This document shows positions 1-4,774 of a DNA stretch of 12,202 nucleotides, one piece after another. Each line of letters begins with the position of its first letter. Within the stretch, counting starts at the first letter, position 1. This stretch comes from an uncultured Phycisphaerales bacterium (lineage in GTDB: Bacteria; Planctomycetota; Phycisphaerae; WQYP01), in NCBI GenBank assembly GCA_937901265.1, contig CALCHA010000685.1:1-12202 (forward strand), read 5' to 3'. The translations under genes were made by a program, and so were the position numbers. The notes beneath the pieces were generated by a model that was not told the origin of the DNA, made no database searches, and worked only from the letters and a program-made list of their open reading frames with translations.

Positions 1-11
1 CCGCCCGCCCC

Positions 12-134
12 CTACGCCGCCTTGTTGATCACCGCCAACGCCAACCCCACCCCCGCCATCAGCACGATGAACCCCACGAGGCTCACCAGCATCAGGGTCG
101 ACCGCGAACGCGCTGCAAGCTTCTCAAGATCCAT
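12..134 (-). CDS. Small single-pass membrane protein, 40 aa, unknown function
   Basis: A 40-codon minus-strand frame runs from ATG at 134 to TAG at 14-12. It starts MDLEKLAARSRS, followed by a hydrophobic stretch of about 22 residues (13-35) and the short polar end INKAA, so it looks like a single-pass membrane peptide with a charged N-terminal head. A clean GAGGAG Shine-Dalgarno lies at 143-148, 8 nt before the ATG, which is the main reason to trust so short a frame. Positive charge (K5, R9, R11) sits before the membrane segment, suggesting the N-terminus stays in the cytoplasm. No neighbour upstream reads on this strand within the window; genes beyond the left edge may belong with it. I do not recognise a family. 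Confidence 0.6.
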   Translation of the reverse strand: MDLEKLAARSRSTLMLVSLVGFIVLMAGVGLALAVINKAA

Positions 135-421
135 AGACCACGCTCCTCATGCTCCAAGCCGCATCGTGACGAAGGGGTCGTGACAGGCGACGGCCTGAAA
201 AAACGTTGAAATGCTCCCCTCACTCTACGGGGGCATTTGCAGCCTCGTCAACCAGCCTTTCCCACGGAATCTCCCGGAGCCCGCCCGCCCCCCGGAATCG
301 CCCGACCTCCGCCCCCCATCCGCCCGCACGTTTCCAGGGCCGCCCATGTAAATCTGCCCACCTCCCTCCCCAATGAGCCTCACCTCCAAAGTCGCCCCCT
401 GCAACGTCCGATGAGCAGCCT
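135..421. other. Gene-free stretch between divergent small membrane-protein genes
   Basis: These 287 bases separate the minus-strand 40-aa gene from the plus-strand 87-aa gene. Only one structure stands out, the inverted repeat at 209-238, listed separately. I found no convincing -35/-10 pair on either strand. The part from about 255 to 345 is strongly C-rich on the plus strand. Longer reading frames entering this stretch on the minus strand are antisense extensions of the 422-685 gene and have no recognisable content. Confidence 0.5.
209..238 (-). terminator. Hairpin followed by T6 on the minus strand; attenuator or terminator candidate
   Basis: Arms 209-218 and 229-238 pair over 10 positions (AAATGC then CCC after one G-T pair) around a 10-base loop. 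Read on the minus strand, the stem is followed by CAACG and then six T residues, resembling an intrinsic terminator with a displaced U-tract. It lies about 75 bases upstream of the 40-aa gene, so on that strand it would sit in the leader or stop upstream transcription. The plus strand has no T-run after the stem, so I prefer the minus orientation. No RNA family is recognised. Confidence 0.3.
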
Positions 422-685
422 ATGCAGACCCTCGACTTGTGGATGTATCTCGTGGTGGCCATGGGAAGCGCGATCATGGGCCTCCTGTTGCTTCGCTCCA
501 TGGGTACCGCCTCCGTCAGCTTTGCCCTGACCGACGTCGCCCAGCGGCGCGACCGCGAAGCCGCACGCCGCGCGGAAAATGCCGCCGCCGAAGCCGCCGG
601 CCGCGCCGCCGCACTCGAGCCCCTCGCCCTGAATCCCGATGGCACCGTGGAAGAGCCCATCCTCGGGATCGTCGAACCACCCTGA
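422..685 (+). CDS. Small membrane-anchored helical protein, 87 aa, unknown function
   Basis: The protein starts MQTLDLWMYLVVAMGSAIMG and has one hydrophobic segment at about residues 7-25. A charged alanine/arginine/glutamate-rich helix follows (about 38-66, including QRRDREAARRAENAAAEAAG), then a short proline-containing acidic tail ending GIVEPP. This is the layout of a bitopic protein with a helical, possibly coiled-coil, cytoplasmic domain. The Shine-Dalgarno is weak; a GAGCAG stretch lies just before the ATG. An internal ATG at 443 would remove seven residues and begin inside the membrane segment, so it is less likely. It sits upstream of the amidase-like gene in the same direction, but a promoter-like site between them suggests separate transcription. 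Family unknown. Confidence 0.6.
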   Translation: MQTLDLWMYLVVAMGSAIMGLLLLRSMGTASVSFALTDVAQRRDREAARRAENAAAEAAGRAAALEPLALNPDGTVEEPILGIVEPP

Positions 686-762
686 GGTTCCGAAAACATC
701 ACGCTTCTTGCTCAGGAGAGCCGCACCCGGGAAAAAGAATTGAAACACCCCTCGAAAAGTGG

Positions 763-790
763 TTTGCATTTCCCCAGCGCGTGGTATATT
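763..790 (+). promoter_or_regulatory. Sigma70-like promoter before the amidase-like gene
   Basis: TTTGCA at 763-768 and TATATT at 785-790 are separated by 16 bases, resembling the vegetative -35/-10 pair. This is an AT-rich island in GC-rich surroundings. Transcription would start near 797, giving a leader of about 110 bases to the ATG at 906. A short inverted repeat, GCCCC-AA-GGGGC, lies at 802-813 just inside the predicted transcript and could be an operator or a small hairpin. Assigned by eye only. Confidence 0.45.
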
Positions 791-905
791 GACCGCACAA
801 CGCCCCAAGGGGCCTCCGCCTCTGGTTTTTCGCCACTCGCCGTCCCAGCCCCGTCCATAATTAGTGGACGCCTCGCTCACCTTTGCCGATAGACAGGTTT
901 GTTCG

Positions 906-1604
906 ATGGCCGATAAAACACGATCAACCAGGAAGAAACCTGTGAGCCAGAAGCGCGTAGCCACAGTGCTCGCCTCTCTCGTTGCTACCCTTACCCTCAG
1001 CGCCGGCGTTCTGCTGATGCTCGAAGGGGGTACCACCGCCTCGCCTCTCACCGCCGCTTTCGCCGCCCTCCCCGTGGAGGCGCAGATGGCTACCGAGACG
1101 CCGTTGCGGAAGGGCGCATGGGAGTATATTATCGTTTACGAATCGGGAGACTTGGCGGGGAGTTCTGCCAGCCTCGTCGAAGGTCGTGTCACAGGAGGTG
1201 CCCAACTCCCCCCACATACAGTGCGGCCCAAGGCGAACTTCCACTTTGTCATCGATGGTCCCCAAAGCGGTCCTCAATTGGCGGATGGTCAGCTCCAGGT
1301 CGGCACTTCGTGGTTAAGACAAGACCTCCAGGACCCCTACGCTGCTCCCAATGCCGGCTGGCCTGATCCCCGCTATCATTCAAAGTTTTATACCAATGCC
1401 GTGAGTGTCTGCCTGATGAGCGACCTCAATCGTGCCCCTGTTAGCGCCGCCCAGCATCAAAAGCTCGTGCAAGTCCTCCACGAATTGCAACACCGCCTCA
1501 ACATCCCCAAGTCCCACATCTACTTCCAGTGGGAACTGAACGCCGCCAACGCTTCCCTCCCTCAGAAGTCCTACGCCGATACCGTCCGGAGCCTCCTCGA
1601 ATAG
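906..1604 (+). CDS. Membrane-anchored amidase-like (PGRP/Amidase_2 fold) protein lacking catalytic residues
   Basis: This 232-aa protein has a basic N-terminus, one membrane segment (about 18-39), a linker to about 68, and a domain that follows the N-acetylmuramoyl-L-alanine amidase pattern. The strand WEYIIVYES (72-80) takes the place of the zinc-binding HHS strand, NFHFVID (111-117) that of the YHF strand, and NAVSVCLMSDLNRAPVSAAQ (164-183) that of the IGVVVLGNF strand and following helix. LNIPKSHIYFQWEL (198-211) matches the segment that normally carries the second zinc histidine. Aligned by eye to the active amidase at 7709-8476, the zinc ligands become Y78, F207 and L218, and the catalytic tyrosine becomes F112. 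It is probably a non-hydrolytic periplasmic protein; peptidoglycan binding is inference. ATG 906 is chosen over GTG 864 because homology and the membrane segment need nothing upstream; an AGG lies 8 nt before it. Confidence 0.65.
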   Translation: MADKTRSTRKKPVSQKRVATVLASLVATLTLSAGVLLMLEGGTTASPLTAAFAALPVEAQMATETPLRKGAWEYIIVYESGDLAGSSASLVEGRVTGGAQLPPHTVRPKANFHFVIDGPQSGPQLADGQLQVGTSWLRQDLQDPYAAPNAGWPDPRYHSKFYTNAVSVCLMSDLNRAPVSAAQHQKLVQVLHELQHRLNIPKSHIYFQWELNAANASLPQKSYADTVRSLLE

Positions 1605-1936
1605 GCCCGCCACACCCTTGAAGTCTCGGTATGGATCCCCCTGCCCGGAATGCCCCCCCCGATGCCCCCGCTCGGCGCCCGTCTCTCCCCCCTTCGCCCA
1701 CCTCCCCGCGCATTTCTGCAGCCCGGTTGTTGACCGCCTGCACCGATGCCGGTTCGCCCTTTGCACGTCACTGTTGTCCCTTTTTGCGTCCGCCTCGTCG
1801 CTTGCTTTATACTTTCCGACAGGCTGGCCCAAAACGCCCCAATGCCCTACACTCACGGCAACTCCGTAACTTTGCCGTGTAGGACGCGGACCACGCAACG
1901 GTTGTACGGTGTATCGTGATCGCCAATCAGGTATCT
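1605..1936. other. Intergenic region before the kinase gene
   Basis: These 332 bases hold the promoter-like site listed at 1784-1813 and otherwise no supported gene. Small reading frames here (for example a proline- and arginine-rich frame from about 1631) are low-complexity products of a C-rich stretch with no ribosome site. I see no hairpin with a T-run that would end the amidase-like transcript. Confidence 0.5.
1784..1813 (+). promoter_or_regulatory. Sigma70-like promoter for the kinase-phosphatase pair
   Basis: TTGCGT at 1784-1789 and TATACT at 1808-1813 are separated by 18 bases. The -10 matches five of six consensus positions and sits in the only AT-rich patch before the kinase. Transcription would start near 1820, leaving about 115 bases of leader. 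The downstream kinase and phosphatase genes are 7 nt apart and would share this transcript. Confidence 0.45.
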
Positions 1937-2899
1937 ATGGAACCCCTGCCCGAGATCGCTGACTTCGAAATTATCTCCTGCCTCGGCTACGGTGCCCGCA
2001 GCACGATTTACGCCGTGTCGGAAAAGGCGACCAAGCAGGTCTACGCGCTCAAACGCGTCATCCGCAAGTCCGCCGACGACGACCGCTTCCTCGAACAGGC
2101 CGAGCAGGAATTCAACATCGCCTCCCAGTTCGACCACCCCGCCCTGCGCAAAAGTATCCGCAAAATTCGCAAACGCAAACTCCTCAAAACCATGGAGCTC
2201 TTCCTCCTCATGGAGTTCGTCGACGGCATTTCCCTCGACAGCCAACGCCCCGGCAAACTTACCCACCTTATCAAAGTCTTCATCCAGGCTGCTCAAGGCC
2301 TCGCCGCCATGCATCGCCTCGGGTTCGTCCACGCCGACATCAAACCCAACAACATCCTCGTCAACGACGATCTCAAGGTTAAAATCATCGACTTTGGCCA
2401 GTCCTGTGCGATCGGCACTGTGAAAAGCCGCATCCAGGGCACCCCCGACTACATCGCCCCCGAGCAGGTCGGCCGCGGCCCCCTCACCCCAGCCACCGAC
2501 ATCTTCAACTACGGGGCCACCCTCTACTGGTGCACCACCGATCACCACATCCCCACCCTCATCCCCAAAAAGAACAAGAACGGTATCCCCGTCGAGACCC
2601 GGACCGAGGCTCAGGCACCCCACGAGATCAATCCCAACATCCCCGTCCCCCTCTCCCGCCTCATCATGGACTGCATCCAGAAGCTCCCGCCGCACCGCCC
2701 CGCGGACTTCTCCGCCGTCATCCCACGCCTCGAACTCGCCCTCTCGCTCGCCGGCAAAGACAGCCCCCTGCGAAATGCCCGCCGCGACCTCGAAATGGCC
2801 ATCCCCGACAGCCGCGACGACAGCGACGATTCCAGTCGCGATATCGGCCCCGGCGACAGCGGTGCCATCGACATCGATCCCGATGAACTCGGCAAGTAG
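1937..2899 (+). CDS. Soluble Hanks-type Ser/Thr protein kinase, non-RD
   Basis: The 320-aa protein is almost all one kinase domain. Visible landmarks are the glycine loop GYGARSTIYAV (from residue 17), the ALKRV lysine (K39), a C-helix glutamate (E57 or E59), the catalytic loop HADIKPNNIL (132-141; D134, N139), DFG (152-154), APE (174-176), the F-helix aspartate in DIFNYG (D188), and the late arginine in HRP (R254). The residue before the catalytic aspartate is alanine, not arginine, so activation-loop phosphorylation may not control it. The C-terminal 30 residues are acidic and low in complexity (Asp/Ser-rich). There is no membrane segment or sensor domain, unlike PknB-type kinases. ATG 1937 has AGG five bases upstream; GTG 1916 would add seven residues and has no ribosome site. 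Substrate unknown; the phosphatase gene 7 nt downstream suggests a functional pair. Confidence 0.88.
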   Translation: MEPLPEIADFEIISCLGYGARSTIYAVSEKATKQVYALKRVIRKSADDDRFLEQAEQEFNIASQFDHPALRKSIRKIRKRKLLKTMELFLLMEFVDGISLDSQRPGKLTHLIKVFIQAAQGLAAMHRLGFVHADIKPNNILVNDDLKVKIIDFGQSCAIGTVKSRIQGTPDYIAPEQVGRGPLTPATDIFNYGATLYWCTTDHHIPTLIPKKNKNGIPVETRTEAQAPHEINPNIPVPLSRLIMDCIQKLPPHRPADFSAVIPRLELALSLAGKDSPLRNARRDLEMAIPDSRDDSDDSSRDIGPGDSGAIDIDPDELGK

Positions 2900-2906
2900 G
2901 CCCGCC

Positions 2907-3758
2907 ATGACCGCGCAGGACGTCATTGCCCTCCTGGACGCCCAGGCCCGCGCCGCCTCTGCCGACCCCCTTCGCAATGCCCAGATGCTCTGTTTCCCCG
3001 CCGTCGGTTCCCTCTATGTCGCCGCCGACCTCCACGCCCATCGCCGCAACTTCCAGCGTTTTCAAAATGCCTGCGACCTTCCCAACCACCCCGATCGCCA
3101 CGTCATCCTTCAGGAGCTCATCCACGGCGGAGCTCTCGGCCCGGCGGGCGAGGACCGCTCCCTCGAGCTCCTCCTCGACGCCCTCCAATGGTCCGCAGCC
3201 TTCCCCGGCCGCGTCCATTTCCTGCTTGCCAACCACGACATGGCGCAGGTGCTCAATATCGCCATCATGAAAGAGGGCTACGATCTCACCGAACGGTTCA
3301 CCCGCCACATCCAACTCGCGTTTGGCACCCACGCCCCCCAGGTCCACGAGGCCCTCGCTCGCTACTTCCGCGCGCTCCCGCTCGCCGCGATCACCGCCAC
3401 CGGGATCTTCCTCAGCCACTCCCTCCCCTGCGAGCGCGATATCGCCACGTTCGACAAAACAATCCTGCGGCGCGATCTCACCGACGAAGACTGGTCACGC
3501 TCGGGCCCCATCTACGCCCTCATCTGGGGACGCAACCAGACCCAGGAGGTCCTCGATCGTGTCGCCAGGATGTGGTATGCCGACCTCTTCGTGTGTGGCC
3601 ACCAGTCGCAGGAGGGGGGCTCCAAGACCGTCGGCAACAAGCTGCTGATCATCGATTCATCGCACAACCACGGCGTCTATCTGCCCATCGACCTGGCGCG
3701 ATGCTACAGCCTCGACGAACTCGCCGCCCAGGTGGTGCCGTTGGCTGCAGTGGAATGA
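2907..3758 (+). CDS. Calcineurin-like metallophosphoesterase with divergent metal motifs
   Basis: The 283-aa protein follows the PPP-type metallophosphatase order. ADLHAH (40-45) matches the D-x-H motif, ILQELIHGG (67-75) replaces the usual GDxxDRG, LLANHD (106-111) matches GNHD/E, and LSHSL (169-173) and VCGHQ (229-233) supply the later histidines. D41, H43, N109, H110, H171 and H232 are kept as candidate metal ligands. In motif II the bridging aspartate is replaced by E70 and the second aspartate by H73. It may be a phosphoprotein phosphatase, perhaps reversing the upstream kinase, but the substrate is unknown and the altered motif could mean different metal use or low activity. The ATG at 2907 is 7 nt after the kinase stop, so the two genes are almost certainly cotranscribed. 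It is cytoplasmic, with no signal peptide. Confidence 0.8.
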   Translation: MTAQDVIALLDAQARAASADPLRNAQMLCFPAVGSLYVAADLHAHRRNFQRFQNACDLPNHPDRHVILQELIHGGALGPAGEDRSLELLLDALQWSAAFPGRVHFLLANHDMAQVLNIAIMKEGYDLTERFTRHIQLAFGTHAPQVHEALARYFRALPLAAITATGIFLSHSLPCERDIATFDKTILRRDLTDEDWSRSGPIYALIWGRNQTQEVLDRVARMWYADLFVCGHQSQEGGSKTVGNKLLIIDSSHNHGVYLPIDLARCYSLDELAAQVVPLAAVE

Positions 3759-3765
3759 GCGCACT

Positions 3766-3785
3766 GGGCGCGAAGTTTCGCGCCC
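3766..3785. terminator. GC-rich hairpin between convergent genes
   Basis: GGGCGCGAA and TTCGCGCCC form a perfect inverted repeat with two central bases; in RNA this would be an 8-bp stem with a 4-base loop. It lies in the 50-base gap between the phosphatase stop (plus strand) and the second lipoprotein stop (minus strand). Neither side has a T-run, so it is not a classical intrinsic terminator, but its symmetry and position suit a two-way transcript end or 3' stabilising hairpin. Confidence 0.5.
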
Positions 3786-3808
3786 GGGCTTGAAAGGCAA
3801 GGGGGGGA

Positions 3809-4252
3809 TTACTTGCCGGGAGACAAGTTCGCGGTGCCGCCCCAACCTTTGGGCAGCAAATTCGTCAGCGGATTGATATCCACGCCGGCCTGTTGTGCCG
3901 CGGCCTTGGCGGTCGAAACCCCGTTGAGGGTGTCGCCCTGAGCCTTGGAAATCGCCTTGGTAGCGGAACTGGAGTAGCTCGCCGCGACCGGGACGCCATT
4001 GAGCTTCAACCCGCCACTGTTGCTGGAATTGCTGGCATTCCAACTGTTGACCAGGCTCTGTGGCGGGAGGGTGGATCCCGTGGTGCCCAGCGGGTGGCCG
4101 TTGTAGGTGTTGCCCTGCTGTCCGGGCATCATCGTGGCGTGCGAAACCGTCACGCCGTTGGTCGTGGAAGAGACGCCGTTGGACGCAGAGGTTCCGTTGC
4201 AGCCCATCGCGAGCAGACTGACTGCCAGCAGTGGCAGCACGAGGATTCGCAT
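3809..4252 (-). CDS. Small lipoprotein, Asn/Ser/Gly-rich, unknown function
   Basis: The 147-aa product begins MRILVLPLLAVSLLAMGC, a lipoprotein signal with the likely acylated cysteine at C18. The box LLAMGC is slightly off consensus. The mature part is rich in Asn, Ser, Thr and Gly, repeats the tripeptide NGV four times (25-27, 32-34, 85-87, 110-112), and ends in a proline/glycine-containing tail; it looks flexible and has no recognisable domain. Start ATG 4252 has GGGAGG at 4258-4263, 5 nt upstream; GTG 4258 lies inside that ribosome site and is less likely. The ribosome site overlaps the stop of the preceding lipoprotein gene (4255), which implies translational coupling. Confidence 0.7.
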   Translation of the reverse strand: MRILVLPLLAVSLLAMGCNGTSASNGVSSTTNGVTVSHATMMPGQQGNTYNGHPLGTTGSTLPPQSLVNSWNASNSSNSGGLKLNGVPVAASYSSSATKAISKAQGDTLNGVSTAKAAAQQAGVDINPLTNLLPKGWGGTANLSPGK

Positions 4253-4254
4253 AT

Positions 4255-4761
4255 TCACCTCCCGGGAAGGGGACCAGCGGAAGAAGTGTCGCCCGACCCC
4301 GGCGCGCTTGGCGCCGGCCCGGCGGGGCCCATCATAGCAGGTGCCGGCCCGGGGGCCAGTGCTGGATCGAACAATCCGTTGTCTGGCGTTGAACTGCCCG
4401 CCGGCGGCAAACCCAAGCCCGGCACATACCCGCTCGCGGCCGGGCCGGGCTTCGATTTGTCCCCCTTGGGCGCGCCCTTTGGATCATCCAACTTCAGGTC
4501 GGTCGTCCAATGAACGGGCCCCCCGAAGAAGCTGTCGTTGTTGTTTGCCACCGGCACGAACTGCTCGGCCTTCCGCTGCTTCTCGGCTTTCTTCCGCGTC
4601 GCCGCGCTGGAAACCTGAAAGCCGCTCTTGCCGTCGAATTGCGCAAACTGCGCCGCAACCGAATGGTCCACCAGGACCCGTTGCTCGGTCATGCAGCCGC
4701 CCAGACTCACCAGCGTCAGCAGGACCGCCAGAAGGCGCACACAAGGGATGGGTTGAAACAT
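4255..4761 (-). CDS. Lipoprotein with proline-rich tail, unknown function
   Basis: The 168-aa product starts MFQPIPCVRLLAVLLTLVSL followed by GGC, a good lipobox with C23 as the acylation site. A mixed region (about 24-95) contains a lysine/glutamate patch, ATRKKAEKQRKAEQF. The last 60 residues are Pro/Gly/Ala-rich, typical of an extended linker. No domain is recognised. GGAGG at 4766-4770 is 4 nt before ATG 4761; the ATG at 4764 is only 1 nt from it and less likely. The ribosome site falls between the RNase R stop (4775) and this start, so the gene is probably read from the RNase R transcript. Longer upstream frames run into RNase R coding sequence. Confidence 0.7.
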   Translation of the reverse strand: MFQPIPCVRLLAVLLTLVSLGGCMTEQRVLVDHSVAAQFAQFDGKSGFQVSSAATRKKAEKQRKAEQFVPVANNNDSFFGGPVHWTTDLKLDDPKGAPKGDKSKPGPAASGYVPGLGLPPAGSSTPDNGLFDPALAPGPAPAMMGPAGPAPSAPGSGDTSSAGPLPGR

Positions 4762-4774
4762 CATTCCTCCAGTC

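Noticed and set aside
802..813. GCCCC-AA-GGGGC palindrome as an operator
   Set aside because: Only five bases per arm in GC-rich DNA; too likely by chance to list as a feature in its own right.
380..1051. Minus-strand frames of 160-223 codons near the left end
   Set aside because: They cover the opposite strand of the 87-aa membrane protein and the promoter and start of the amidase-like gene; compositions are biased and no ribosome site was seen.
1853..2977. A 374-codon minus-strand frame opposite the kinase
   Set aside because: Valine/glycine/aspartate-rich translation with no motif, exactly opposite a kinase with all catalytic landmarks.
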